Notes: a model not told the origin generated them from the letters alone. A DNA stretch of 64,000 bases from Caulobacterales bacterium (GCA_017302105.1 JAFLCS010000004.1:124001-188000); one strand, 5' to 3'; shown: positions 48,249-56,725, counted from the stretch's first letter. Numbers and translations are program-made.

Positions 48249-49100
48249 ATGACCTCGCTTGTGAAGACATGGAAGGCCGCCCAGGCGCGGCTGAAGGACG
48301 CCGGCATCGACAGCCCGGCGATCGACGCGCGCCTGCTGCTGGAGGCTGCGGCGGACGTCACGCGGCTCGATATCCTGAATAATCCCTACCGGGAGCTGAC
48401 ACCCGAGCAGGTCGAACGCTTCGACAGCTGGATCGAGCGTCGCCTCAAGCGCGAGCCGGTCGCCAGCATCCTGGGCCGCAAGGCGTTCTGGAAGATCATG
48501 CTGAATGTGACGCCAGACGTTCTGACGCCCCGGCCGGATACGGAAACCGTCGTCGAGGTGGCACTTGCCGCCTTCCCCGAGAGCATGGACTTCCAGATGC
48601 TCGACATGGGTGTCGGCTCGGGGGCCATCCTGCTGTCGGTCCTGGCCGAGCGCCCGGCCGCGAAGGGGCTTGGGACCGATATCTCCGAAGAGGCCATCGC
48701 GGTCGCGCGCGACAACGCTGCCGGACTGGGCCTGGCGGATCGCGCCGCCTTCCTCAGGACCGGTTGGGCCGACGGTCTGGCCGACGCCAGCTTCGATCTG
48801 GTGACCTCCAACCCGCCCTATATCCGCTCTGAAGAGATCGCCACCCTCGATCCGGAAGTGCGCGAACATGATCCGCATCTGGCCCTCGACGGCGGCATGG
48901 ACGGTCTGGACGCCTATCGACTGCTCGTCCCTGAGACCCTGCGCGTGCTCCGACCGCTCGGCGTCTTCGTGGTTGAGACCGGCTGGGATCAGGCTGAACA
49001 GGTCAAGGCCCTGTTCGCCGGGGCCGGGTTCGAGAACCTGCGGATCGTCCAGGATCTGGGCGCGCGGGATCGTGTGGTGACGGGAACCCGGCCGGCCTGA
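48249..49100 (+). CDS. prmC: Release factor glutamine methyltransferase PrmC (HemK)
   Basis: A 283-residue N5-glutamine methyltransferase that modifies the GGQ motif of RF1 and RF2. SAM motif I is DMGVGSGA (residues 119-126) and the catalytic NPPY is at 188-191. RKAFWKIMLNVTPDVLTPRPDTE is typical. The ATG at 48249 is preferred over one 13 codons earlier. It normally follows prfA in one operon; here it must have its own promoter in the 67-base gap to yihY. Confidence 0.94.
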   Translation: MTSLVKTWKAAQARLKDAGIDSPAIDARLLLEAAADVTRLDILNNPYRELTPEQVERFDSWIERRLKREPVASILGRKAFWKIMLNVTPDVLTPRPDTETVVEVALAAFPESMDFQMLDMGVGSGAILLSVLAERPAAKGLGTDISEEAIAVARDNAAGLGLADRAAFLRTGWADGLADASFDLVTSNPPYIRSEEIATLDPEVREHDPHLALDGGMDGLDAYRLLVPETLRVLRPLGVFVVETGWDQAEQVKALFAGAGFENLRIVQDLGARDRVVTGTRPA

Positions 49101-49198
49101 CGAAAAAGCCTTGGACGCGCCGGGGAAAGCGGCTAGATAAGCGCCATTCCCTAACCGACCGGACATCTGCGGCCCGACAGCCGCTGCATTTCGTCGGA

Positions 49199-49214
49199 GC
49201 CGCGCAAGCGCGGC
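49199..49214 (+). other. GC hairpin in the prmC-DUF4167 gap
   Basis: GCCGCGC-aa-GCGCGGC forms a seven-base-pair stem in the 223-base gap. A second possible pairing is GGTCTC (49252) with GAGACC (49292). No gene is visible in the gap. The region may be a structured leader for the DUF4167 gene. Confidence 0.35.
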
Positions 49215-49323
49215 GGGGATTTCAAGACCCATGGTCAGCGCTCCCGGGGGACGGTCTCCCGAACGCCCCAGGAACCAAGGCCGCAAGCGGAGAGACCGCC
49301 CGGCGACGGATACGGTATCTGAC

Positions 49324-50088
49324 ATGAGAGACTTCAAGGGGATGAAGCGGCAGCGCAACCGCAATCGGCGCTCCGGCGGCGGCGGTCAGGGCGGCCAGAA
49401 CAACAACCCCAATCGTTCGCTCGATTCGACGGGCCCCGAGGGCATCAAGGTCCGCGGCAACGCCCAGACCGTCTATGAGCGGTATCAGCAGCTGGCGCGC
49501 GACGCGACGTCGTCCGGCGACCGCATCCTGGCCGAGAACTATCTCCAGCACGCCGAGCATTATTTCCGCCTGTTGCGCATCATGCAGCCGAACCGGCCCG
49601 TGGCCGAGATCGCCGCGCGCGACGGGTCGAACCAGGGCTTCGATATCGATTTCGAAGACGAATCCGGCACCCAGTTCGCCCAGCCCGTCGCCGCGCACGG
49701 CGAAGGCCGCGAGGACGCAGCGGCGACCTCGAACGGCGAGGGCGAATCCTCCGGCTCCGACGAGCGCCGGACCGATGGAGAGGGCCAGCCGAGCCGTCGT
49801 GAGTCCCGGCGTGAACGCTATGAGCGCCGCCGTCAGGAACGCATGAGCGACGACACAACGGGCGATGCCGCAGAGGCCGAGCCTGCAGCGGCTTCCGATC
49901 CGTTGGCGGTGATTGAACCGGACTCCGCTTCGGCCCCGGCCGAACCGGCCGAAGACGGCCACCTGCCCAGCTTCCTGACCCGCCCGACACCGGCTCCCAC
50001 CGGCGTTGACGGCGAGCCGGAAGCCCCGGCCCGCAAGCCGCGCACGCGTCGGCCCAAGGCCGCCGCCCCGTCTGACCGTGACGTCTGA
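49324..50088 (+). CDS. DUF4167 protein, probable RNA-associated
   Basis: A 254-residue protein with the DUF4167 N-terminal domain (residues 1-85): MRDFKGMKRQRNRNRRSG, then SLDSTGPEGIKVRGNAQTVYERY and RDATSSGDRILAENYLQHAEHYFR. The rest is disordered and charged (Arg/Glu-rich, then Pro/Ala-rich). The basic N-terminus suggests nucleic-acid binding, but no function is established. Its position after prmC is conserved in alphaproteobacteria. Confidence 0.88.
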   Translation: MRDFKGMKRQRNRNRRSGGGGQGGQNNNPNRSLDSTGPEGIKVRGNAQTVYERYQQLARDATSSGDRILAENYLQHAEHYFRLLRIMQPNRPVAEIAARDGSNQGFDIDFEDESGTQFAQPVAAHGEGREDAAATSNGEGESSGSDERRTDGEGQPSRRESRRERYERRRQERMSDDTTGDAAEAEPAAASDPLAVIEPDSASAPAEPAEDGHLPSFLTRPTPAPTGVDGEPEAPARKPRTRRPKAAAPSDRDV

Positions 50089-50114
50089 CCGTCCGATCTT
50101 GAGGAGCGGCTATC

Positions 50115-50834
50115 GTGTTGGGCCTCGCCAATCCTGATCGCTTCATGCGCCTGACGCGGGGCTGGGGCCTGGTCCTGGGGCTCGCGGCGGCGAGCCTCAT
50201 CATCGTGGGCCTGTGGCTCGGCTTCACAGCACCTGAAGACTATCAGCAGGGCGACACCGTGCGGATCATGTTCATCCATGTGCCGGCCGCCTGGGTGTCC
50301 ATGGCCGCCTATGTCGCGATGGGCGCAGCCAGTTTCGCGCTTCTGGTCTGGCGTCATCCCCTCGCCGACGTCGCCGCCAAGGTCTGCGCCCCGATTGGCG
50401 CGACCTTCACGGTTCTGGCCCTCATCACCGGTTCGCTCTGGGGCAAGCCGATGTGGGGGACATGGTGGGTCTGGGATGCGCGCCTTACCTCGGTCGTGGT
50501 GCTTCTGCTCTTCTATCTCGGGGTCATGGCGCTGAGAGCCGCCATCGACGACGATGCCCGGGCCGGTCGCGCGGCGGCTGTCCTGGCCCTGATCGGACTG
50601 GTCAACCTGCCCATCGTCAAATTCTCGGTCGACTGGTGGTCGACCCTGCACCAGCCGGCCTCGGTCTTTCGGGGTGGCGGCCCTTCGCTGACGGCTGAAT
50701 ACCTTTGGCCGCTGGGCCTGATGGGTCTGGGCTATTCGCTTCTGTTCGCTGCTCTGTGGATCGTGGCGATCCGCTCCGAAGTCCGCGAACGTCGAATCGC
50801 GGCCCTGATGCTGCGCCAGGCGAGGGAGACGTAG
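50115..50834 (+). CDS. ccmC: Heme export/handling protein CcmC
   Basis: A 239-residue membrane protein with six helices. The tryptophan-rich heme motif WGTWWVWDARLTS (residues 114-126) and flanking histidines (FIHVPAAW, H55; STLHQPAS) are intact. CcmC loads heme onto CcmE for cytochrome c maturation. The start is GTG, six bases after GAGGAGCGG. ccmD and ccmG follow; ccmA, ccmB, ccmE and ccmF are not in the window. Confidence 0.95.
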   Translation: MLGLANPDRFMRLTRGWGLVLGLAAASLIIVGLWLGFTAPEDYQQGDTVRIMFIHVPAAWVSMAAYVAMGAASFALLVWRHPLADVAAKVCAPIGATFTVLALITGSLWGKPMWGTWWVWDARLTSVVVLLLFYLGVMALRAAIDDDARAGRAAAVLALIGLVNLPIVKFSVDWWSTLHQPASVFRGGGPSLTAEYLWPLGLMGLGYSLLFAALWIVAIRSEVRERRIAALMLRQARET

Positions 50835-50835
50835 A

Positions 50836-51006
50836 ATGCCGGACCTGGACATGAGCCCCTATGGCCCGTTCGTGTGGGGGGCCTATGGCATCAGCCTGGT
50901 CATGCTCGTGGCCCTGACCTGGGTGACCGTGAGCCGCGCGCGTGCGGCGGCAAGACGCCTCGCTCAGATGGCCCTCCCCGCCAGGGCCGATGAGGAAACA
51001 CCCTGA
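50836..51006 (+). CDS. ccmD: Heme exporter protein CcmD
   Basis: A 56-residue protein: MPDLDMSPYGPFVWGAYGISLV, then one membrane helix and an arginine-rich C-terminal part (SRARAAARR). This is the usual CcmD plan: a short N-terminus with YGxFVWGAY, a helix and a basic tail. CcmD stabilises the CcmC-CcmE heme complex. It begins one base after the ccmC stop and its TGATG stop overlaps the ccmG start. Confidence 0.9.
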   Translation: MPDLDMSPYGPFVWGAYGISLVMLVALTWVTVSRARAAARRLAQMALPARADEETP

Positions 51007-51539
51007 TGCGGATCGGCGGTGTGGTCGCCCTGCTCCTGGTCGCGGGGATTGCGTACGGCATCTGGTCCCACAATTTCGAGCCCTCGCCCCCGGTCGTCAC
51101 GACCGGCATCGTTGGCCAGGATCTGCCCGCCTCCGTCCAGGTCACCACCCTGACACAAAGCGACCTCTATCCCCTGTCGCAGGAAATCGTCGGCGTAACT
51201 GTGGTGAACTTCTTCGCAAGTTGGTGCGCGCCGTGCCGGGCCGAAAATCCCGTCCTGCTCCAGCTTCAGGCCGAGGGCGTGCGTGTGATCGGCGTGGCGG
51301 TTCGCGATGATCCGGATGCCACACGACAGTTTCTGGACGATGTCGGCGATCCATTCTTCCGCGTCCTGTCGGATCGGCCGGGCAGCACTCTGACCAATCT
51401 GGGCCTGGGTGGAGAGGTGCCGCAGACTCTGGTCGTCTCAGAGCGAGGACAAGTCCTTTTCCATCACGCTGGTCCGCTGGCCGGTACCGACGGCGAGGCC
51501 GCTCTGGAAGAAATTCGCGAGCTGGCCGGGCCGCGTTAA
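51006..51539 (+). CDS. ccmG: Thiol:disulfide interchange protein CcmG/DsbE
   Basis: A 177-residue membrane-anchored thioredoxin. After the N-terminal helix (residues 3-20) comes VVNFFASWCAPCRAENPVL with redox C74 and C77, and a cis-proline in GGEVPQTLVV. CcmG reduces apocytochrome c cysteines before heme attachment in the periplasm. It is the third gene of the coupled ccmC-ccmD-ccmG set. Confidence 0.92.
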   Translation: MRIGGVVALLLVAGIAYGIWSHNFEPSPPVVTTGIVGQDLPASVQVTTLTQSDLYPLSQEIVGVTVVNFFASWCAPCRAENPVLLQLQAEGVRVIGVAVRDDPDATRQFLDDVGDPFFRVLSDRPGSTLTNLGLGGEVPQTLVVSERGQVLFHHAGPLAGTDGEAALEEIRELAGPR

Positions 51540-51573
51540 CCCATTCTTCGATGGGTCCGTTAACCATGCCGAC

Positions 51574-51825
51574 ATGACGACGCCGATCCGCCCTTCTGCC
51601 TTGCCGCCGATAGCGCCCCAGCGCAGCCCCCAGGCACTTGCGGCCCAGAGGGCCTTCTTCCAGGCGGCGACGGATCGCGCCCAGGCACCGGCCGCGCCGA
51701 CGCCGGTTGCCGCGCCAGCGGCAACTTCCCAGACGGCGTCCCTGGCCGCAGCGCGCCCGACATCGGGGGACCTGGGGTCGGAGCCCCTGCCGCGCCCCGG
51801 CCGGTATCTGGATATTCGTGTCTAG
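51574..51825 (+). CDS. Small conserved hypothetical protein with RPGRYLDIRV ending
   Basis: An 83-residue protein starting MTTPIRPSALPPIAPQRSPQALAAQRAFF, with an alanine/proline-rich middle and the C-terminus PRPGRYLDIRV. Similar short proteins with an RPG-x-x-(I/L)DI-(R/K)-V ending occur in Caulobacterales as far as I recall; no function is known to me. It follows ccmG by 34 bases and its stop shares CTAG with the MarR gene. Confidence 0.6.
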   Translation: MTTPIRPSALPPIAPQRSPQALAAQRAFFQAATDRAQAPAAPTPVAAPAATSQTASLAAARPTSGDLGSEPLPRPGRYLDIRV

Positions 51826-52340
51826 GCGTCCGAGGTCTGGGAGGGGTCGGGCGATGCCTTGCTCTTCTTGCGCCTGGGTTTGACGTCGGCCGTCTCGACC
51901 AGGCGGGTCAGGAGCTTGATCAGGGCTTCGCGCTTGGGCTTGGGCAAGAGCGACAGGATGCGTTTGTCGGCCACGCGCACCCGCGGTTCGGCCGCCGCCA
52001 GGGCGACACGGCCGGCCTCAGTCAGACTCACGGTTTTGGCCCGACCATCCGCGTCGGACCGCTCACGCGCCAGGAGTCCCTTGTCGATCAGCCGCGCCAC
52101 CAGTTCCGCCAGCGTCGAGCGGTCAATCCCGGTCAGGCCGACCAGGTCGGTTTGGGACGGTTGATCCAGCGCCGCCACCCCGCTCAGCAGCGCGAACTGG
52201 CGCTGGGTCAGGGCGTCTTCGCCCATCTCCTCGGCATAGATGCCAAGCGACCGCTGCAACGCCCGATGCAGCAGATGGCTCGGCGACGCCGCCAACGCGC
52301 CGCCCGGCGCCTCCCTTTTCGATTTCGCCATATGACCCAT
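51822..52340 (-). CDS. MarR-family transcriptional regulator
   Basis: About 172 residues with a winged helix-turn-helix: LTQRQFALLSGVAAL, QTDLVGLTGIDRSTLAELVARLIDKGLLARERSDADGRAKTVSLT is recognised as helix-turn-helix plus wing (quoted here as a span from residues 58 to 102). The lysine-rich tail KPRRKKSK is unusual. The start is one of two close ATGs (52340 or 52331). It is not next to an obvious efflux or degradation target; autoregulation is likely for the family. Confidence 0.85.
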   Translation of the reverse strand: MGHMAKSKREAPGGALAASPSHLLHRALQRSLGIYAEEMGEDALTQRQFALLSGVAALDQPSQTDLVGLTGIDRSTLAELVARLIDKGLLARERSDADGRAKTVSLTEAGRVALAAAEPRVRVADKRILSLLPKPKREALIKLLTRLVETADVKPRRKKSKASPDPSQTSDA

Positions 52341-52421
52341 CCGAACCCAAACTAATCGGCTCGGTCTTGGCACAGACATTCCGCGCTCTGACGACGGCTC
52401 CGCGTCAATCGCGTGACGGTA

Positions 52422-53102
52422 TCAGGCGGATCCGGCGTCCTTGGTCGGCGCTTCTGCTTCGTCTGTGTCCAGGTTGCGGAAGATCAGCGGCAGATTGGCG
52501 ATGCCGAACACCGATGAGGCAATCCACAGCACGCCCCGGAAGCTGACCCAGACATCGGCTGGATCCATGTGGCCCAAGCCGATCTGAGGCGTCACCCAGC
52601 CGACGACGGCCTCGGAACGAACCAGCTCATTCACCACCGCCACACAGGCGAAGTAGATCCCATAGCGCAGGGTGAGGATATTCCAGGCTCGGTCGGTGAT
52701 CGGGATGACGTCGCCCAAGAGCGCCTTCAGCGGCTGCTTGCCCATCGCCCGTCCGCCGATCAGGGCCAGGGCCAGACAGGTATTCAGGATCGTCACCTTC
52801 AGCTTCACCCACAGGTCGTCCTGGGTAATGAGGGTCAGAACCCCGAAGACCAGGGCAAAGCCGCCCACGATCAGCGGCAGCAGCGCCAAGCGCTTTTCGA
52901 CCAGGAGGCCGACGGCGACTCCAACGGCCGACCCCGCGACCAGCGCCCAGGTCGCATGGACCAGCGCCTCGTCGCCCGGCAGGCCTCGCAGACGGAAGAA
53001 CAGAAAGGTCAGGGCGAACAGCAACAGGCCGCCAAAATCGACCCAGTGACGGATGGAGCTACCCTTACGCTCAGGCAGGGTTTGGGGCGTGTCCTGGCTC
53101 AT
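52422..53102 (-). CDS. yciB: Inner-membrane septation protein A (YciB/IspZ)
   Basis: A 226-residue protein with five or six membrane helices, matching IspZ/YciB. Diagnostic stretches are LLLFALTFLFFRL, LIGGRAMGKQPLKALLGDVIPI and WNILTLRYGIYFACVAVVNE. The family is tied to cell septation and envelope stability. It follows ftsY with a four-base ATGA overlap, the usual alphaproteobacterial order. Confidence 0.92.
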   Translation of the reverse strand: MSQDTPQTLPERKGSSIRHWVDFGGLLLFALTFLFFRLRGLPGDEALVHATWALVAGSAVGVAVGLLVEKRLALLPLIVGGFALVFGVLTLITQDDLWVKLKVTILNTCLALALIGGRAMGKQPLKALLGDVIPITDRAWNILTLRYGIYFACVAVVNELVRSEAVVGWVTPQIGLGHMDPADVWVSFRGVLWIASSVFGIANLPLIFRNLDTDEAEAPTKDAGSA

Positions 53103-54052
53103 GCCGCCGCCTCATCCTTCAGGCCGACCAACGAACGCGAGAAGGCCCGGGCGTCAAACGGCTGCAGGTCGTCGATGCCCTCGCCCACGCCGATCAGCTT
53201 GATCGGAGCGTCACTGGCCTGAGCCACCGGCACCAGCACCCCACCGCGCGCCGTCCCGTCCAGCTTGGTCATCACGATGCCCGAGACATAGGCGGTTCGC
53301 CCAAAGATCTTTTCCTGCTCCAGCGCATTTCGGCCGACCGTGGCGTCCAGCACCAGGAGCGTCTCATGCGGTGCCTCCGGGTCGACCTTCTTGAGCACCC
53401 GAACGACCTTGAGCAGCTCATCCATCAGGGCCTGTTTATTCTGGAGGCGACCGGCCGTGTCGATCAGCACGACCTCATACCCCTCGGCCTTGGCCTTGGT
53501 ATAGGCGTCGAAGGCCAGGCCCGCCGCATCGGCACCCTGGCGGCGACTTTCGAAATGCGCCCCGGCCCGCTCGGCCCAGACCTTCAGCTGCTCGACCGCG
53601 GCGGCCCGGTAAGTGTCGCCGGCCACCACCATCACCTTGGCCCCGTCGCGCGTCAGCGAGGCGGCGATCTTGCCCAGGGTCGTGGTCTTGCCCGAGCCGT
53701 TCACACCCACAAACAGCACCACATAGGGTTTGGGCCCCGACAGCGGATCGAACGTGTCCTCGCGCGGCAGCAGCTCGGCCGCCACCGCCTCAGCCAGGGC
53801 GGTACGGACCTCCGTCTCGTCGGAGGCCTTGCCGAAGCGCAGCTCTCCGAACCGCTCGGCGATGCGCGCCGCGGCCGCCGGTCCGAGATCGGCCGCGATC
53901 AGTTCTTCTTCCAGGTCGTCGAGCTGGGCCTGGGTCAGCGGCTCCTTGGTCGCAAAGACCTGGACGACCTGTTCGGTCATCTGTTTGGAGGACTTGTTCA
54001 GCCCTTCGGTGAGCTTGGAAAACCAGCCGCCGGACTTCTTGCCGCCGAACAT
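53099..54052 (-). CDS. ftsY: Signal recognition particle receptor FtsY
   Basis: A 317-residue NG-domain GTPase without the long acidic A domain of E. coli. The P loop is GVNGSGKTT (residues 116-124), and LIDTAGRLQNKQALMDEL and TKLDGTARGG are the other GTP motifs. It docks ribosome-SRP complexes at the membrane. yciB follows; the adenosine kinase gene is two bases upstream. Confidence 0.97.
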   Translation of the reverse strand: MFGGKKSGGWFSKLTEGLNKSSKQMTEQVVQVFATKEPLTQAQLDDLEEELIAADLGPAAAARIAERFGELRFGKASDETEVRTALAEAVAAELLPREDTFDPLSGPKPYVVLFVGVNGSGKTTTLGKIAASLTRDGAKVMVVAGDTYRAAAVEQLKVWAERAGAHFESRRQGADAAGLAFDAYTKAKAEGYEVVLIDTAGRLQNKQALMDELLKVVRVLKKVDPEAPHETLLVLDATVGRNALEQEKIFGRTAYVSGIVMTKLDGTARGGVLVPVAQASDAPIKLIGVGEGIDDLQPFDARAFSRSLVGLKDEAAA

Positions 54053-54054
54053 TC

Positions 54055-55050
54055 CTAGATCAGTCCTTCCGCCTCGGCCATCGACCGGAGCGAAACCTGG
54101 GGACGTGGACCCCAGTGTTCAATCACCTCGGCCGCTGCCAGCGACCCGAGCCGGCCACAGATCGCAAGCGGCAGGCCCCGCGCCAGCCCCAACAGGAAAC
54201 CGGCGGCATACTGGTCTCCGGCCCCGGTCGTATCGACCACCTTGTCGACTGGATAGGCCGCCACCTCGACCCGCTCGTCGCCGTGGACGATGACCGAACC
54301 CTTTTCACTGCGGGTCACGGCCGCCGTCTGGACGAGCGGCCGCAGGCGGGCCAGGGCCGCCTCGAAGTCGGTCTCTTCGAACAGGCTGAGCAGCTCGGCC
54401 TCATTGGCCAGCACGATGTCGCACGAAGCCGCGATGAACGTCAGAAGTTCGCTGCGCCAGCGGTCGACCACGAAGGTGTCCGACAGGGTCACCGCCACCC
54501 GGCGTCCCGCCGCGTGCGCCACCTCGGCCGCGCGCTCGAAGGCCGCGCGCGCATCGGCCGGGTCGAACAGATAGCCTTCCAGGTAAAGGATCTCCGACGC
54601 CGCAACGAGGTCGGCATCAATGTCATCGGGCATCAGCTGGTTGGCCGCGCCCAGGAAGGTCGACATGGTGCGCTGGCCGTCACCCGTCACATTGATGAGC
54701 GACCGTCCCGTCGCCGCACCGCCGACCAGGTCCGGCGTGTCGAAGGCCGCTCCGATGGCGCGCATATCGTGACGATAGACCTCGCCCAGCTGGTCATCGG
54801 CGACCTTGCCGATATAGGCCGCCCGGCCGCCGAACGACGCGGCTCCGGCGACGGTGTTGCCGGCCGAGCCACCGGAGGCCTCCATCCCGGCCGCCATCGC
54901 ACCATACAGGCTGACGGCACGGGCTTCGTCGATCAGCATCATCCCGCCTTTGGTCAGGCCCTCCCGGGCCAGGAAGGCATCGTCACAGGGGGCGATGACG
55001 TCCACGATGGCATTGCCGACGGCGCAAAGATCAAAAAGGGTCTGGGTCAT
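54055..55050 (-). CDS. Adenosine kinase (PfkB family)
   Basis: A 331-residue PfkB sugar kinase. It has GGSAGNTVAGAASFGG (residues 60-75), the anion hole DTTGAGDQYAAG (G276-D279, D279 catalytic base) and FDLCAVGNAIVDV at the start. The pattern fits bacterial adenosine kinases, which make AMP from adenosine. The ATG at 55050 gives standard length; a longer upstream reading is not conserved. It lies just before ftsY on the same strand. Confidence 0.85.
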   Translation of the reverse strand: MTQTLFDLCAVGNAIVDVIAPCDDAFLAREGLTKGGMMLIDEARAVSLYGAMAAGMEASGGSAGNTVAGAASFGGRAAYIGKVADDQLGEVYRHDMRAIGAAFDTPDLVGGAATGRSLINVTGDGQRTMSTFLGAANQLMPDDIDADLVAASEILYLEGYLFDPADARAAFERAAEVAHAAGRRVAVTLSDTFVVDRWRSELLTFIAASCDIVLANEAELLSLFEETDFEAALARLRPLVQTAAVTRSEKGSVIVHGDERVEVAAYPVDKVVDTTGAGDQYAAGFLLGLARGLPLAICGRLGSLAAAEVIEHWGPRPQVSLRSMAEAEGLI

Positions 55051-55096
55051 ACCGGGGCGATAGCCTGTCTCGGCCTGCGGCGCTAGAAGCCGATCC

Positions 55097-55960
55097 ATGA
55101 CGCCGCGCATCTGCATCCTGACGCCCGACCCTGTCGACCCTGCGGTCGAGGGCCGATGGCCGCAGGTTTTCGCCCGTATGGCCGCACCGCTCCAGGCCGC
55201 CGGGGCCGTCGTCGAACCGCGCCCCTGGACTGCGACCGGCGAGCTGGCCGGCTTTGATCTGATCCTGCCGCTGATGGTCTGGGGCAACTATCGAGCCGTG
55301 GAGCGGTGGCTTTCAGCGGTCGACGACTGGGAAGCGGTGGGCCTGGCAATCCTGAACCCCCCGTCGGTGCTGCGCTGGAACGTCGACAAGATCTATCTAC
55401 AGCGTCTGGCCGAGACCGGTGCACCCATCGCTCCAACCGCCTGGCTCGACGCCGGCGATCCCGAACTGGCCCAGGCCGCGCGCGCCGCCCACGGCTGGGA
55501 CGAGGCGGTGGTCAAGCCGCGCCGCTCGGGCGGCTCCTACCGGACCGAACGCCTGCGCGCCGGTCAGGTCGCCGCCTTCGAGCGCTTCGCCGGTCCGGCC
55601 ATGGTCCAGCCCTTCCTGCCGTCCGTCGCCACCACCGGCGAGATGTCGCTGGTCTATTTCAACGGCGTCTTCAGCCACGCCGTGCGCAAGGTCGCCCAGG
55701 GCGGCGACTTCCGGGTTCAGCCCGACTGGGGCGGCCACGTCACCCGTGCCGAACCCGACGCCACCGAGTTCGCGGCAGCCGAAGCGGCCCTGGCCGCCAT
55801 CGACGAAGGCCGGCTGCTCTACGCCCGCATCGACCTGGTTCGCGACCTTGAAGGCCGCCCCGTCGTGATGGAACTGGAACTGCTCGAACCCGACCTCTAC
55901 CTCGGCGAAGATCCCGGCGCGCAGGACCGCTTCGTCCGAGCCGTGCTGGCGCGGACCTAG
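55097..55960 (+). CDS. ATP-grasp (RimK/glutathione-synthetase-like) protein
   Basis: A 287-residue ATP-grasp protein. PPSVLRWNVDKIYLQRLAETG is the lead-in helix, VVKPRRSGGSYRTERL the P-loop-like lysine/glycine segment, and YARIDLVRDLEGRPVVMELELLEPDLYL the magnesium-binding end (D...E.E). Substrates are not predictable; the likely chemistry is ATP-dependent amide or ester ligation. It is divergent from adenosine kinase with 46 bases between them. Confidence 0.78.
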   Translation: MTPRICILTPDPVDPAVEGRWPQVFARMAAPLQAAGAVVEPRPWTATGELAGFDLILPLMVWGNYRAVERWLSAVDDWEAVGLAILNPPSVLRWNVDKIYLQRLAETGAPIAPTAWLDAGDPELAQAARAAHGWDEAVVKPRRSGGSYRTERLRAGQVAAFERFAGPAMVQPFLPSVATTGEMSLVYFNGVFSHAVRKVAQGGDFRVQPDWGGHVTRAEPDATEFAAAEAALAAIDEGRLLYARIDLVRDLEGRPVVMELELLEPDLYLGEDPGAQDRFVRAVLART

Positions 55961-55962
55961 TC

Positions 55963-56008
55963 TCTCCTCCATCGCGTCGCGATGAGGGAGACCGGCCGCA
56001 CAGCGGCC
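55963..56008. repeat. Double intergenic hairpin between the ATP-grasp gene and nth
   Basis: A 14-base near-perfect inverted repeat (TCTCCTCCATCGCG and CGCGATGAGGGAGA, 12 of 14 pair) at 55963-55991 is followed by GGCCGC-aca-GCGGCC at 55994-56008. The pair separates two convergent genes. It looks like the REP-type repeats of Caulobacterales and could end transcription from both sides. Confidence 0.6.
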
Positions 56009-56027
56009 AGAGGGGGACGCCGCAGGC

Positions 56028-56696
56028 CTAAGGCGTTACACGCGGATCGATCCGCGCCGCCCGCGACGGGCAGATGTCGCTCAGCACGCAGCCCGCGCAG
56101 TTCGGCTTCCTCGCCGTGCACACATAGCGGCCATGCAGGATCAGCCAGTGGTGCGCCTTGGCCAGCCATTCGGCGGGTACCACCTTGTGCAACTGGTCCT
56201 CGACCTTGTCGGGCGTTGACGCATTGGCCAGGCCCAGCCGGTGCGAGACGCGAAAGACGTGGGTGTCCACCGCAATGGCCGGCTCGATCTCAAGCTCGTT
56301 CAGCACCACCGAGGCCGTCTTGCGCCCCACCCCCGGCAGGGCCTGAAGCTCGGCCCGGGTCAGCGGCACCTCGCCGCCGTGCTGCTCGACCAGGATGCGG
56401 CTCATGGCCACCAGGTTCTTGGCCTTGTTCCGATACAGCCCGATCGAGGCGATGAAGGGCGTCACCCCGGCCTCGCCCAGCGCCAGGATCGCCGCCGGCG
56501 TATTGGCCGCCGCAAACAGCTTGGCCGTCGCCTTATTGACCCCCACATCGGTCGCCTGGGCCGACAGGGCCACCGCCGAAACCAGCTCGAACGGCGTGGT
56601 CCAGTTCAGCTCGGTCCTGGGCTCGGGCATCCCGCGCGCCAGACGCGCGAACACCTCATCGACATAGGCTTCGTCCGGCGGCCAGCGGCGTTTCAT
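56028..56696 (-). CDS. nth: Endonuclease III (DNA glycosylase/AP lyase)
   Basis: A 222-residue base-excision repair enzyme. The helix-hairpin-helix LPGVGRKTASVV carries the catalytic K126; D144 is in AVDTHVFRVS. The 4Fe-4S cluster cysteines are C193, C200, C203 and C209 (C-x6-C-x2-C-x5-C). It removes oxidised pyrimidines. The start at 56696 is the family ATG; 56723 would add nine residues. Confidence 0.95.
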   Translation of the reverse strand: MKRRWPPDEAYVDEVFARLARGMPEPRTELNWTTPFELVSAVALSAQATDVGVNKATAKLFAAANTPAAILALGEAGVTPFIASIGLYRNKAKNLVAMSRILVEQHGGEVPLTRAELQALPGVGRKTASVVLNELEIEPAIAVDTHVFRVSHRLGLANASTPDKVEDQLHKVVPAEWLAKAHHWLILHGRYVCTARKPNCAGCVLSDICPSRAARIDPRVTP

Positions 56697-56725
56697 CACA
56701 GGCTCCTCATCGCCTGAAACCAACC

